The notes under the pieces: model-generated
The model's input: the letters and a program-made list of their open reading frames with translations, nothing else
What the model was told of the DNA's origin: nothing
The model's database searches: none
Shown: positions 28,664 through 38,146 of the stretch, piece after piece
Layout: each line of letters begins with the position of its first letter
Position numbering within the stretch: position 1 is the stretch's first letter
Assembly: GCF_012939955.1 (NCBI RefSeq)
Contig: NZ_SPMY01000044.1
Location: 1-64,000 of the forward strand
Source of the DNA: Candidatus Accumulibacter phosphatis
Lineage (GTDB): Bacteria; Pseudomonadota; Gammaproteobacteria; Burkholderiales; Rhodocyclaceae
Length of the DNA: 64,000 nucleotides
Direction: 5' to 3'
Position numbers and translations under genes: made by a program

Positions 28664-30190
28664 ATGAGCAAACCCCTCGTTATCGCCAGGCACGAAGGCA
28701 CAGAGCTGGCCTTGTTGCCGGCGTTGGCCAACCGCCACGGACTGATCACCGGCGCCACGGGTACCGGCAAGACCGTGACCCTGCAGGTTCTCGCCGAGCG
28801 CTTTTCCGAGATCGGCGTGCCGGTGTTCATGGCCGATGTGAAAGGTGATCTCTCGGGTCTGGCGGCAGCAGGCAGCGTCTCGCCGAAGATGCAGACGCGC
28901 CTCGACGCGCTGGGCGTCAAGGAGCACACGCCGGCAAAATGCCCGGTTGCCTTCTGGGACGTTTTCGGCGAGCAGGGGCACCCCGTGCGGGCGACCATTT
29001 CGGACATGGGGCCGGTTCTGCTGGCGCGTCTGCTGACTCTCAACGACACCCAGACCGGCGTCCTGCAACTGGTGTTCAGGATTGCTGATGACAATGGATT
29101 GCTGCTCCTCGACCTCAAGGATCTGCGCGCCATGCTGCAGCATGTCGGCGAGAACGCCAAGAGCTTCAGCAGCGAATACGGCAATGTCTCGGCGGCGTCG
29201 ATCGGCGCCATCCAGCGCGGCCTGCTTAACCTCGGCGACCAGGGCGGCGACGTTTTCTTCGGCGAGCCGATGCTCGACATCGCCGACCTGATGCAGACCG
29301 ACCAGGGCAGGGGGGTGGTCAACATCCTCGCTGCCGACAAGCTGATGGCCTCGCCGCGGCTGTACTCGACTTTCCTGCTCTGGCTGCTGGCCGAGCTTTT
29401 CGAGCAACTGCCCGAAGTCGGCGACGTCGAAAAACCGAAACTGGTTTTCTTCTTCGACGAGGCGCACCTGCTGTTCAGCGAAGCGCCGGCTGCCTTGCTG
29501 GAAAAGATCGAACAGGTCGTGCGACTGATCCGCTCGAAAGGCGTCGGCGTCTATTTCGTGACCCAGAATCCGCTTGATATTCCCGATAGCGTGCTTGGTC
29601 AGCTCGGCAACCGCGTCCAGCACGCGCTGCGCGCTTTCACTCCGCGCGACCAGAAAGCCGTCCGCGCGGCCGCGCAGACGCTGCGCGCCAATCCGCGTTT
29701 CGACGCCGAGACGGCGATCAGCGAACTCGGCGTCGGTGAAGCGCTGCTCTCCTTTCTCGACGAGCAAGGCCGACCAAATGTCGTCGAACGCGCCTTCGTC
29801 CTGCCTCCCACATCGCGGATGGGGCCGCAGACTGCCGAGGAGCGGCAGGCAGTGATCAAGGCCTCGACGATTTACGGACACTACGAGGCAGCGGTCGATC
29901 GCGAGTCGGCCTACGAGTTGCTCAGGGAAGCGCAGGACGCCGACCCGCAAGCTGCCGGTAAGCAGCCCGCGGCCAGCGCGCCGCAGCCAGACGCTTCGAG
30001 CGGCGGCTGGCTTGGCGGTCTCGCTGACCTCTTCACTGGCGGTTCGAGCGGCGGGCGCTCACGCGGCGGCGATTCGGTCGCCACCACGGCGGCCAAGAGC
30101 GCGGCGCGGGCGATTGGCTCGCAAGTGGGCAATCAGCTTATTCGTGGCCTGCTGGGTTCGTTGCTTGGCGGCAACTCGCGCCGGCGCTGA
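28664..30190 (+). CDS. DUF853 HerA-like ATPase
   Basis: A 508-residue helicase HerA-like protein of the DUF853/YjgR type. Walker A is GATGTGKT near residue 28-35, followed by [13 protein letters not shown]. Walker B with the catalytic Glu is [12 protein letters not shown], and the [29 protein letters not shown] block is sensor-like. The C-terminal 60 residues are low-complexity (Gly, Ser, Ala, Arg) and end in a basic tail. The function is not established; DNA translocation is inferred from the fold. The start at ATG 28664 ([12 protein letters not shown]) is preferred over the longer frame. Confidence 0.9.
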   Translation: MSKPLVIARHEGTELALLPALANRHGLITGATGTGKTVTLQVLAERFSEIGVPVFMADVKGDLSGLAAAGSVSPKMQTRLDALGVKEHTPAKCPVAFWDVFGEQGHPVRATISDMGPVLLARLLTLNDTQTGVLQLVFRIADDNGLLLLDLKDLRAMLQHVGENAKSFSSEYGNVSAASIGAIQRGLLNLGDQGGDVFFGEPMLDIADLMQTDQGRGVVNILAADKLMASPRLYSTFLLWLLAELFEQLPEVGDVEKPKLVFFFDEAHLLFSEAPAALLEKIEQVVRLIRSKGVGVYFVTQNPLDIPDSVLGQLGNRVQHALRAFTPRDQKAVRAAAQTLRANPRFDAETAISELGVGEALLSFLDEQGRPNVVERAFVLPPTSRMGPQTAEERQAVIKASTIYGHYEAAVDRESAYELLREAQDADPQAAGKQPAASAPQPDASSGGWLGGLADLFTGGSSGGRSRGGDSVATTAAKSAARAIGSQVGNQLIRGLLGSLLGGNSRRR

Positions 30191-30202
30191 GCGGCGCAGT
30201 GC

Positions 30203-31000
30203 CTAGGTCGCGAAGCGTAGTTCGCATTCCATCACCGTGATCGCCGACCCCGAGAGCACGACGCGCTCGCCTTGCAGCGTGCAGCCGAGATTGCCGCCGC
30301 GTTTCGAGACCTGCCGTGCGCTGAAGTTTGTCCTGGCGCCATTCTCGCCGAGCCTGGCGGCCCAGTAGGGCGTCAGAATGCAGTGCGCCGAGCCGGTGAC
30401 CGGGTCTTCGGGGATGCCGTACTTGGGCGCAAAGAAGCGGCTGACGAAGTCGACGGCGTCGCCCGGGGCGCTGACGATAACCCCGCGCAAGTCTAGCGTA
30501 CTCAGCCAGCCGTGGTTCGGCGTGATCGCGCGCACTTCGGCTTCGCTGGCGAACACCGCCAGGTAGTCATCGGCGGCCAGCACTTCGAGCGGCTGCCGGC
30601 CGAGGCCGGCGACCAGGGCCTCGGGAGCCGCGCAAGCGCTTGCCGGGATGGCTGGAAAGTCCATTGCCAATTGCGCGCCCTGGCGTTGTACCCGCAGATC
30701 GCCGCTACGGGTGGAGAAGGTGATCACTGGCTGCGCATAGCCGAGATGTTCGAAAAGCACATGCGCCGCAGCCAACGTCGCGTGACCGCAAAGATCGACT
30801 TCGGCCACCGGCGTGAACCAGCGCAGTTCGAAGCCTTCGCCGGCCGGGACGAAGAAAGCGGTTTCAGCGAGATTGTTCTCCTCGGCGATGGCCTGCATCA
30901 GCGCGTCGTCGAGCCAGCGTTCAAGCCCACACACGGCCGCCGGGTTACCCTCGAAAACGCGGCTGGCGAAGGCGTCTACCTGGTATTGCTTGAGTCTCAT
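30203..31000 (-). CDS. PhzF family isomerase-like protein
   Basis: A 265-residue PhzF-fold protein. MRLKQYQVDAFASRVFEGNPAAVC opens the first half-domain, with the conserved catalytic Glu in NNLAETAFF. FTPVAEVDLCGHATLAAAHVL and PEDPVTGSAHCILTPYWA carry the other conserved positions. The physiological substrate of most family members is unknown. It does not imply phenazine synthesis, since no other phz genes are present. ATG 31000 is chosen, since the upstream frame overlaps the region antisense to the nusG-like gene. It is convergent with the HerA-like gene. Confidence 0.92.
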   Translation of the reverse strand: MRLKQYQVDAFASRVFEGNPAAVCGLERWLDDALMQAIAEENNLAETAFFVPAGEGFELRWFTPVAEVDLCGHATLAAAHVLFEHLGYAQPVITFSTRSGDLRVQRQGAQLAMDFPAIPASACAAPEALVAGLGRQPLEVLAADDYLAVFASEAEVRAITPNHGWLSTLDLRGVIVSAPGDAVDFVSRFFAPKYGIPEDPVTGSAHCILTPYWAARLGENGARTNFSARQVSKRGGNLGCTLQGERVVLSGSAITVMECELRFAT

Positions 31001-31211
31001 CGCTTGCTCCTCATGGGGTGATGGCAGCAACTCGTCGCCCACCGTCAAGGCGAGGCGGCGAAGCCGACGCGGCAATCCAGAGCTTAATCCTTTTCCATGG
31101 TCACTGCGGCGATTGACGACGCCCGCAGGATCCGGGGATACTCGCCTGGCCGACCGCAATTCCTGTCGTCCACCGCCGCTGCCCGCTGCGAGCAACCTGC
31201 CTTTGTCGCCC

Positions 31212-31730
31212 ATGGCTGCCAACCTGCCTCCAGTCACTCCGTGGTACGTCTGCCTCACCAAGCCTCGCCGCGAGGCGCTGGCTGTGCGCAAGCTCGAAGA
31301 ACAAGGCTATGAGGTTTTCCTGCCCATGCTTACCCACTGGGAAAAGACCAGGGCCGGCTGGGCGAAGCGACAGCAAGTGATGTTCCCGCGCTACGGCTTC
31401 GTGCGTTGCGCTCGCCCCGAACAGAGCATCGGCCCGATTCGCAGCACGCCCGGCGTTAGCGGACTGGTCAGTTTTGGTGTACTCCCCGCGATCCTGGATG
31501 ATGGGACGCTGGCTGCAATTCGCTCACTGGCTGAACGCCAGGCCAGGAAAGTGGAGGAGAAAGTGAACCCCTTCCAGGCCGGCGACAGCGTCGAGGTCGC
31601 TGCCGGTCCCCTCAAAGGCATGTCTGGCATTGTCTCAGCTGTTGCCGAAGAGCGGGTCACCATCATGCTCGGTCTGCTCGGTCGCGAAAAGCCGGTTGCC
31701 GTGCCGGTAGGGCAAGTAACGCTGGCGTAA
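31212..31730 (+). CDS. RfaH/NusG-like transcription antitermination factor
   Basis: A 172-residue NusG paralogue. The NGN domain starts TPWYVCLTKPRREALAVRKLEEQGYEVFLPM and includes VMFPRYGFVRC. The C-terminal KOW domain is FQAGDSVEVAAGPLKGMSGIVSAV. The wording at the N-terminus (YVCLTKPRRE, QGYEVFLP) is RfaH-like rather than that of housekeeping NusG. Such paralogues usually boost long surface-polysaccharide operons, but no such operon is in this window. Start ATG 31212, divergent from the PhzF-like gene across 211 bp. Confidence 0.88.
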   Translation: MAANLPPVTPWYVCLTKPRREALAVRKLEEQGYEVFLPMLTHWEKTRAGWAKRQQVMFPRYGFVRCARPEQSIGPIRSTPGVSGLVSFGVLPAILDDGTLAAIRSLAERQARKVEEKVNPFQAGDSVEVAAGPLKGMSGIVSAVAEERVTIMLGLLGREKPVAVPVGQVTLA

Positions 31731-32078
31731 CGAAGCGCTGATTGCCCGTAAATCGAGTTCCTACAAGGCCTCTCCTTCGCCCCTGAACATCACACCGCCC
31801 CCTTCAGGCGTATTGGCGTTTGTGACGCCCTCAAGGGTACGCTTCGCCGGGCTTCTCCCGCCCTTGACTGCGCCCTCCGCGCCGGTAACACCGCTGCTCC
31901 GGGTTGCCGGGCACCTCGGTTGGCGGCGACGGCCGGCGGCCGGTTCCGAACGTAACGAGAAAGAGCCGCTTTCCGGCAGGCGGAACAATGAGCGATACTG
32001 ACGCTGATCAAAGACCTTTCTCGCGAGCCAGCACTCAAGCCAACACTGTGAGCCGGCCGCCCGGAGCGCTGCTGCTCG
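31731..32078. other. Intergenic stretch after the nusG-like gene
   Basis: About 350 bp with no convincing gene. Short frames exist (for example from ATG 31988), but they lack a ribosome-binding site, and their reading frame runs into the antiporter remnant out of phase. The stretch appears to be decayed sequence. Confidence 0.4.
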
Positions 32079-32199
32079 ATGCTGGATTTGCCGGTGGCCG
32101 CCGTGCGCCTGCCGGAAGCGGTGCAGGCGCAACTCAAAGCGAGTGGTGTCGCGCACCCGGTGACCGCGGTTCTGCTCAACTTCCCGGCTTACGATACCT
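32079..32199 (+). pseudogene. Remnant of an MnhB/MbhE-type antiporter subunit
   Basis: About 40 codons read MLDLPVAAVRLPEAVQAQL then GVAHPVTAVLLNFPAYDTL. The last part resembles the motif of Mrp/Mbh-type membrane subunits, as in VNVILVDFRGFDTLGE of the intact MnhA/B in this same window. The match stops exactly at TTA, where the edge of an R2 repeat begins, so the 3' part is missing. The region upstream continues in another frame. I infer a gene destroyed by deletion at or through the repeat. Confidence 0.45.
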
Positions 32200-32246
32200 T
32201 AGGCGATTTCTGTCAAAGAACCTTCCATCTTGCTTGCCTTTTCGGT
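32198..32246 (+). repeat. Truncated R2 repeat, copy 3
   Basis: The first 48 bp or so of repeat R2 (TTAGGCGATTTCTGTCAAA and onward), in the same orientation as copy 1 at 4821. The rest of the element, including the internal palindrome, is absent. It sits exactly at the junction between the antiporter remnant and the following small frame. Confidence 0.75.
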
Positions 32247-32523
32247 GCTCGCCGCAGCACTGGTCGCCTGTGCGGCGGGGTGGGGCGGGTGGCGGGCCCC
32301 GGGCATCCAGCCGGGAGATGTGCTGATCTGGCTAGAGCGGGCGGCGGCGCTGCGCCTCGTTCCCATGCCGCGTCCCTGGCGATCGGAAAGCCTGTTTACA
32401 GCTGCGCCCGCGGCGACCTCTCAAATTCGTCGCCTGGAGGAAGCGCTGCGCACCTGGCCGATGGCGGGAGGCTTGTGGTTGCTTGTGCTCATCGCCATGG
32501 CGGCGGCGTTGCTGGCGGCGTGA
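32230..32523 (+). CDS. Small membrane protein or C-terminal fragment (uncertain)
   Basis: A 97-codon frame starting at TTG inside the truncated R2 repeat. It has a hydrophobic N-terminus (AFSVLAAALVACAAG), a polar middle (PGDVLIWLERAAALRLVP, then RRLEEALRTWPMAGG) and a hydrophobic C-terminal helix (LWLLVLIAMAAALLAA). It looks like the tail of an antiporter subunit of the MnhD/NuoL type, consistent with the remnant just upstream. The start and the first codons come from repeat DNA. It may be a fragment rather than a working gene. Confidence 0.35.
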   Translation: MLAFSVLAAALVACAAGWGGWRAPGIQPGDVLIWLERAAALRLVPMPRPWRSESLFTAAPAATSQIRRLEEALRTWPMAGGLWLLVLIAMAAALLAA

Positions 32524-32532
32524 TTCGGTCGC

Positions 32533-33066
32533 TCAGGATCGCGGCCGGCGCCGGCGCTTGCGCATGACGTACCAGTACCAGCCGACACTGGTCAGGATGT
32601 AGCTGGCGAGGCCGATCAGGCTGGCGGTAATGGCCAGGCCGACGACCAGCGGTGCCCCGAGGGCCGTGATGCGCCGCCAGGTGTCGGTGTTCGCTTCTAC
32701 CGGGGCGGTGCTCGCGGCTGGCACACGCGGGTCAAGTTTTTCACCCGTGACCCAGGCGCCGATCTTGTAGGCGGCGAAATAGACCGGGGCAAAGGTGATC
32801 GGGTTGGTGACCAGGGTACTCGCCGCGGCGGCCGGCAGATTTGCACGCAGTATCACGGCGGCGGCAGCGGCGAACGGGATTTGTGCAATCGGGATCAGCA
32901 GTCCGAAAAAGACGCCTATCCCGACCCCGAGCGCCACCCCGCGGCGGGACCAGTGCCAGAGTTTGGGGTGGCCGAGGTAGGGTGCCAGCCAGCGCAGCCA
33001 GCGATTACTGCCAATCTGCTCGCGGGTCGGGATCAGCGCGCGCCAGCGTTCAAGCATCGCTGGCAT
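32533..33066 (-). CDS. DUF2062 membrane protein
   Basis: A 177-residue inner-membrane protein of the DUF2062 family: HPKLWHWSRRGVALGVGIGVFFGLLIPIAQIPFAAAAA, then the second motif LVTNPITFAPVYFAAYKIG, and a last hydrophobic segment (APLVVGLAITASLIGLASYIL). It ends with a strongly basic tail. The function is unknown. Its start overlaps the stop of the universal stress gene, so the two are cotranscribed. An ATG three codons downstream (33057) is an alternative start. Confidence 0.85.
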   Translation of the reverse strand: MPAMLERWRALIPTREQIGSNRWLRWLAPYLGHPKLWHWSRRGVALGVGIGVFFGLLIPIAQIPFAAAAAVILRANLPAAAASTLVTNPITFAPVYFAAYKIGAWVTGEKLDPRVPAASTAPVEANTDTWRRITALGAPLVVGLAITASLIGLASYILTSVGWYWYVMRKRRRRPRS

Positions 33067-33973
33067 GACCCTGAGGCGTCCCGATATCGCTGGTCACCAA
33101 CACATCGCATTGCGATTCGGCCAGCACGTGCTTGGTGACGCTCCCCAGCAACAGCTCTTCGGCTTTGTGCTGGCCGTGCTTGCCAATGATGACCAGGTCG
33201 CAGGCCTGTTCCTGCTCCAGTGCAGCGATCAGTTGCGCGGGGTCGCCGTGCCGAACCAGCGGTGCATATTCGCCGGACGCCAGTCCGGCGCTGGCGGCGA
33301 GTTGATGGAGTTGTTGCCGCCGTTCCCGGCGCGCCGTCTGTATGTAGCCATGGATGACAGCATCCTCGACGCCGGCAATGCGCAGTTTGCCCGCGTAGGG
33401 CAGTTCGAAGGCATGCAGCAGCACGATTTCGGCTGTGGGGGCCAGTTGCCGGCCGAGGCGGATGGCCTGTGCGGACGTCGGCGAGAAGTCCACCGGAATC
33501 AGCAGGCAGCGGTAGGATTCGTGTGGTGGCTGCTTGACCACCAGCACCGGTCGTTGGAGCGACTTGCGCAGCAGGCGCGAGGCGGTGGATCCGAGCAGGG
33601 CATGGCGCAGGAAAGACTCGCCGCGCGCACCGACGACCAGCAGGTCGGCATCGAGCGCATCGGCCTCATCGGCGATGAACTTCAGGGGGGCTCCGGAAAC
33701 GATGCGGGCATCGGCTGCCACGCCGCGGTTGTGCGCCGGGTTGGATAGTAGACGCTGCAGCGTTTCGCGCGCATCGTCGGCCAGTCGCTGCTTGATTTCG
33801 CGGGTGTCGGCGCCAAGCAGATCCGACAGGCTATCCAGAGCGTCGAGTTCCGTTGCATGCATTACCGTATAGCGCGCATGGGTGTCGGCGGCGATATAAA
33901 AGCCACGATCCACCGCATGGCGGGCGGGTGCCGACAGGTCGGTGGCGGCAAGTATCCGGGTGATGGGTTTCAT
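33050..33973 (-). CDS. Tandem-domain universal stress protein
   Basis: Two UspA domains in one 307-residue polypeptide. Domain 1 runs from about 4 to 148 (ILAATDLSAPARHAV to GARGESFLRHALLGSTASRLLRKS). Domain 2 runs from about 155 to 298 (CLLIPVDFSPTSAQAI to GKHGQHKAEELLLGSVTKHV). Both carry the G-x2-G-x9-G-(S/T) ATP-binding pattern, so ATP binding is likely. An AGGAGA ribosome-binding site precedes ATG 33973. It lies 93 bp after the P-type ATPase pseudogene. Confidence 0.9.
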   Translation of the reverse strand: MKPITRILAATDLSAPARHAVDRGFYIAADTHARYTVMHATELDALDSLSDLLGADTREIKQRLADDARETLQRLLSNPAHNRGVAADARIVSGAPLKFIADEADALDADLLVVGARGESFLRHALLGSTASRLLRKSLQRPVLVVKQPPHESYRCLLIPVDFSPTSAQAIRLGRQLAPTAEIVLLHAFELPYAGKLRIAGVEDAVIHGYIQTARRERRQQLHQLAASAGLASGEYAPLVRHGDPAQLIAALEQEQACDLVIIGKHGQHKAEELLLGSVTKHVLAESQCDVLVTSDIGTPQGHASDA

Positions 33974-34066
33974 GGTGCTGTCTCCTTTGTGCCAATGAAC
34001 TTGGCAATTGTGGCGCTGGCGTAGTCAAGCGAACGGGGCAGTGGGCGCTGATGGCTCCGGACCCCT

Positions 34067-36148
34067 TCACATGCTGCGCACCTGCAAGTGCCGCAACACC
34101 GCTTTTTCCGCTTCGACGGCGAGGAACTTGCCTGCGCCGAGAGCGAGGATGAACAGCCAGGACGCCGCATCCAGCGGAGCGGTGTGGAACATCTGCTGCA
34201 GCGGTGGGGCGTAGGTGAACAGCAACTGGAAAACGATCAGGATCGCGCTGACCCAGAGGGCCACCGGGTTTCCGGTGAGGATATCGCGGTTGAGAGCCGA
34301 GGCGGTGAAGTGGCGGACGTTGAAAAGGTAACCAACGCCCCGATGAGCAGCATATTCACCGCCGCCGTACGCGCCGCCTCGATACTGTTTCTGGTCTGCG
34401 TTAAGCCCCAGTTGCCGGCCGATGGCTGCCGCGGTGACTGCGTGGTCCCCGGTGATCATCTTGACGCGCAGGCCGGCGCGCTGGCATTCGGCGACGGCGG
34501 CGATCGCTTCCTCACGCGGAGGATCGATCAGGCCAAGCAGACCGAGCAAGGTAAAACGCGGACGGATGTCGTCCATCGCCAGGGCCGTCGTCTCGGCCGG
34601 CATTTGGCAACGGGCCAGCGCGAGCACGCGCTGTCCGGCGCCGGCCGAAGCATGCATCCGTCCTTCCCATGCGTCGCGGTCAAGCGCCTGACCGCTGCCC
34701 TCCTGGGTGCACAAGTCGGGCACCCGCTCTGGCGCGCCCTTGAGCAGCACAGTGGTGTGTCCGGCGTGGTCGTGGTGCAGCGTGGCCATGAAGCGGTGTT
34801 CCGACTCGAAGGGGATCTCGTCCACCCGAGGGTGGGCCGTAGCGAACTGCACGGGGTCGAGCCCGGCCTTGCGCGCCAGCGTCAGCAGTGCGCCTTCGGT
34901 GGGGTCGCCGACGAGTTGCCAGCCGCTGCCGGCGCTGTGCTTGAGATGGGCGTCGTTGCACAGCAAGGCGCAGCGGGCCAGTTCCTGCAGGGCCTCGTCG
35001 CGCTGCGCGTCGACGGTAGCGCCGTCGCGGCGGAAACCTCCTTCGGGCGCGTAGCCGGCGCCGCTCACTTCCAGGGTATGCGTGGGCAGCATGACGCACA
35101 CCGCGGTCATCTCGTTCTTGGTCAGCGTGCCGGTCTTGTCCGAGCAGATGACGGTGACCGAACCGAGGGTCTCGACCGCCGGCAGGCGCCGGACGATGGC
35201 GTTCTGGCGGGCCATGACGCGGGTGCCGATGGCCAGGACGATGGTCACGATCGCCGGCAGACCTTCGGGGATCGCTGCCACCGCCAGGCCGATGACGGCG
35301 AGAAAAATCTCCAGCACGGGCATCTCGTGTACCAGATGGCCGTACAGGAAAGTGATCAGTCCGACCGCCAGGATGAACAAGGTGATCTGGCGGGCGAACT
35401 GGTCGAGCCGGCGGGTGAGCGGCGTCGCCAGGGTACGCGTAGCCCCGACGAGGAGCCCGATGCGTCCGATCTCGGTCGCCTGTCCGGTGCCGATGACAAG
35501 GCCCTGTCCCTGGCCAAAGCTGACCACCGTTCCGGAAAACGCCAGGCACAGGCGATCACCGATCGCGGCGTCGCTGGCCACGGCTTGCGTGCGCTTCTCG
35601 GCAGGTAGCGATTCACCGGTCAAGGCGGCTTCGTTGATACGCAAACTCTTCACCCGCAGCAGGCGCAGGTCGGCCGGAACGCGGGCGCCGGATTCGAGAA
35701 AGACGATATCCCCGGGAACCAGCAGTGACGCCTCAATTTCGTGCCGCTCTCCGTCGCGCAGGACGGTGGCACGACTGGCCAGCATCGCGCTCACCGCTTC
35801 CAGCGCCTTTTCCGCCTTGCCTTCCTGAATGAAACCGATAATGGCGTTGATCAGCACCACGCCGACGATCACTCCGGCATCGATATAGTCTCCGAGCGCG
35901 AAGGTGACGCTGCCGGCGACCAGCAGCACGTAGATCAAGGGGTTGTGGAACTGCAGCGCAAAGCGCAGAAAGGGTCCGCGCCGCTTGGGTGGCGGTAGGC
36001 TGTTGAGCCCATATCGTTCGAGTCGCTCGCTGGCATCTTGCTGGCCAAGACCACTGGCAGCAGCGACCGACAGCTGGTGCAAGGCGTCGGCGACAGGCAG
36101 CGAGTGCCAGTCTGGAGCGTTTTCGGGTGCGGTATGCGGACTGGACAT
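34067..36148 (-). pseudogene. P-type cation ATPase with internal deletion
   Basis: A cation-transporting P2-type ATPase, 693 codons compared with about 900 for intact relatives. The N-terminal regulatory segment, M1-M4, the actuator loop (LTGESLPAEKR), the phosphorylation site CSDKTGTLTKNE and the nucleotide-binding domain are present up to MITGDHAVTAAAIGRQLGL. The hinge motif TGDGVNDAP and roughly M5-M8 are absent. Translation then resumes at GYLFNVRHFTASALNRD, near the last helices. Just before the join (34330-34375) the neighbouring frame reads IEAARTAAVNMLLIG, which is the expected sequence, so the deletion also carries a one-base loss. The frame stays open by chance. A working pump is unlikely. 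Confidence 0.85.
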
Positions 36149-36298
36149 GAATCACCTCAAGCGAAATGCGCCGGATTGCCAGGATGCTTCGGACTACAAG
36201 CTCAACTCACCCGGTGAGTTTCCTGCGGGAATTCATCTTCCTAGAGCCGGGGTAAAAGCACGATTGAAACGAAGGAAGTACGCTGTTCGCGAGTGGCT

Positions 36299-37183
36299 TC
36301 ATCGTTGCCCCGCACTGTTGCGCAGCGCCGCGATACGTTCCGTCAGCGGCGGGTGGGTCATGAACAGGCGCTTGATGCCGCCGCCATCACCACCGCTGAT
36401 ACCGAAGGCCGCCATTTTTTCCGGCAGGGGTGCGGGATGCTGCGCGTTCAGACGTTCCAGCGCGGCGATCATGTGCTGTCGCCCGGCGAGGGTGGCGCCG
36501 CCCTGGTCGGCGCGGAATTCGCGCTGGCGCGAGAACCACATGACGATGATCGAGGCGAGAACGCCGAGCACCAGCTCGGCGACGATCATGGTGACGAAGA
36601 AAGCCGGCCCCTGGCCGCGCTCGGTCTTGAACACGATGCGATCGACCAGGTGGCCGATGACGCGCGACAGGAACATGACGAAGGTGTTCACCACGCCCTG
36701 GATCAGCGCCAGCGTCACCATGTCGCCGTTGGCGACGTGGGCGATTTCGTGACCGATGACGGCTTCCGCTTCGCGCTTCGACATCTGCCGCAAGAGGCCG
36801 CTGGAAACCGCGACCAGGGAGCTGTTTCTGCTCATGCCGGTGGCGAAGGCGTTGACCTCGGGGGTGTCAAAAATGCCCACCTCGGGCATCTTGATGCCGG
36901 CTTTGGCCGAGTACTTGCGCACCGTGTCCAGCAGCCAGGATTCGGTCGAGTTGGTCGGCGATTCGATCACCTGCACGCCCATCGCCCTCTTCGCCGACCA
37001 CTTGGAGATGGCCAGCGAGATGAAGGAACCGCCGAAACCCATGACTGCGGCAAAGATCAGCAGCGAGGTGAGATTCAGGCCGTTGGCGTTGAGGTAGGGC
37101 TCGACGCCCAGGAGGCGCATGCTGACCGACAACACCAGCACGATGGCCATGTTGGTGGCCAGGAAGAGGAAGATGCGTTTCAT
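36299..37183 (-). CDS. htpX: Membrane-bound zinc metalloprotease HtpX
   Basis: M48 protease of the inner membrane that degrades misfolded membrane proteins. 294 residues. Two N-terminal transmembrane helices, the zinc motif HEIAH (first His at about 145) and the third ligand region [27 protein letters not shown]. The [23 protein letters not shown] block is standard. It follows the yqaA-like gene after 33 bp and is probably cotranscribed with it. Confidence 0.95.
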   Translation of the reverse strand: MKRIFLFLATNMAIVLVLSVSMRLLGVEPYLNANGLNLTSLLIFAAVMGFGGSFISLAISKWSAKRAMGVQVIESPTNSTESWLLDTVRKYSAKAGIKMPEVGIFDTPEVNAFATGMSRNSSLVAVSSGLLRQMSKREAEAVIGHEIAHVANGDMVTLALIQGVVNTFVMFLSRVIGHLVDRIVFKTERGQGPAFFVTMIVAELVLGVLASIIVMWFSRQREFRADQGGATLAGRQHMIAALERLNAQHPAPLPEKMAAFGISGGDGGGIKRLFMTHPPLTERIAALRNSAGQR

Positions 37184-37216
37184 GGGTGCTCCTTGAGGTT
37201 CGTGCTCATGGTCGTT

Positions 37217-37792
37217 TCAGCGATACACCAGAAAGGACAGCGCCAGCAGTGCAACGGTTGCCCAACCCAGGCGGTCCATATAGCGGTGCAGGACCGCTTC
37301 CATGCGCGCGCCGCCCCAGGCCATCAGCGCGGCGACGAGGAAGAAACGCGCACCGCGCCCGATCAGCGAAGCGATGGTGAAAGGCAACAGGGCCATCGAC
37401 AGGGTGCCGGCGGCGATGGTGAACACCTTGTAGGGAATCGGCGAGAAGCCGGCGATGAACACCGCCCAGAAGCCCCAGCGTTCGAACCACTCGACTGCCG
37501 TCTGATAGGCCTGCCAGTAACGGCTTTCCTGCAACCAGGGCAGTAGCGCGTCGATGGCGAAGTAGCCGATGCCATAGCCGAGGAGGCCTCCCGCCACCGA
37601 GGTCAGCGTGGTCAGGAGGGCGAGACGCCACGCCCGCTGCGGTTGTGCGAGGCACATCGGCGCCAGCATCACGTCCGGCGGGATCGGGAAAAACGAGGAC
37701 TCCGCAAAGCTCATGCCGCCCAGGTACCAGGGTGCGTGCGGATGCCGGGACCAGATCATGGCCCGACGATAGAGGGATGAAAACAGTTTCAT
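37217..37792 (-). CDS. YqaA/DedA-like VTT domain membrane protein
   Basis: A 191-residue polytopic inner-membrane protein of the YqaA branch of the SNARE-associated (VTT/DedA) family. Motifs: SFAESSFFPIPPDVMLAPMCLA, GGLLGYGIGYFA, and FIAGFSPIPYKVFTIAAGTLSM. DedA relatives act as lipid flippases or in membrane homeostasis; the substrate here is unknown. Start ATG 37792, with upstream sequence not needed. It is the first gene of the yqaA-htpX unit. Confidence 0.9.
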   Translation of the reverse strand: MKLFSSLYRRAMIWSRHPHAPWYLGGMSFAESSFFPIPPDVMLAPMCLAQPQRAWRLALLTTLTSVAGGLLGYGIGYFAIDALLPWLQESRYWQAYQTAVEWFERWGFWAVFIAGFSPIPYKVFTIAAGTLSMALLPFTIASLIGRGARFFLVAALMAWGGARMEAVLHRYMDRLGWATVALLALSFLVYR

Positions 37793-38146
37793 TGGCGGAT
37801 CTCGTGGGATTGGAAAGTTCGGCAGGGTTCGAGCATCGTCGCGACGACAAGCGCATTTTGTACCGTGTGGCGGCTGCCGATCAGCGAAATAGGGATGTCC
37901 ATCATTCTGCCGTCCTTTGTTGCTGCTGTGGGGTATTCTCACCACGAGGATCGCCGCAGAAACCGCGGCTGCTGATGGCTGTTCATGAAACACGGCAGGT
38001 GCAGAAAGCTGGGTTCCACGAACAGATTGAAGAGGGAGACGAACAGCAACTTTGCGGCTGCCTGGCTCAGGGCTTTCGGCCGCAAGCCAAGCATTTCCCC
38101 GTCGTCAGGGGTGACTCCACGCGGCTACAGGAGTCTGGTTCCTGCT
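37793..38146. other. Intergenic region with repeat R3
   Basis: A 354-bp gap between the yqaA-like gene and the end of the DUF4914 gene. It contains one R3 repeat (37932-37982) with a GC-rich hairpin. I see no convincing gene; frames here look like non-coding shadows. Confidence 0.45.
37932..37982 (+). repeat. Short direct repeat R3, copy 1
   Basis: About 51 bp resembling the sequence at 40099-40149 in the same orientation, with roughly four of five positions identical by eye. The core is GATCGCCGCAGAAACCGCGG, a GC-rich hairpin. The two copies flank the DUF4914 gene. Confidence 0.55.

Noticed and set aside
28532-29950. Antisense frame of 472 codons opposite the HerA-like gene
   Set aside because: Low-complexity Arg/Gln-rich shadow; the plus-strand gene has clear Walker motifs.
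34088-37546. Large plus-strand frames opposite the ATPase and htpX
   Set aside because: Shadows of conserved minus-strand motifs, with no own homology.
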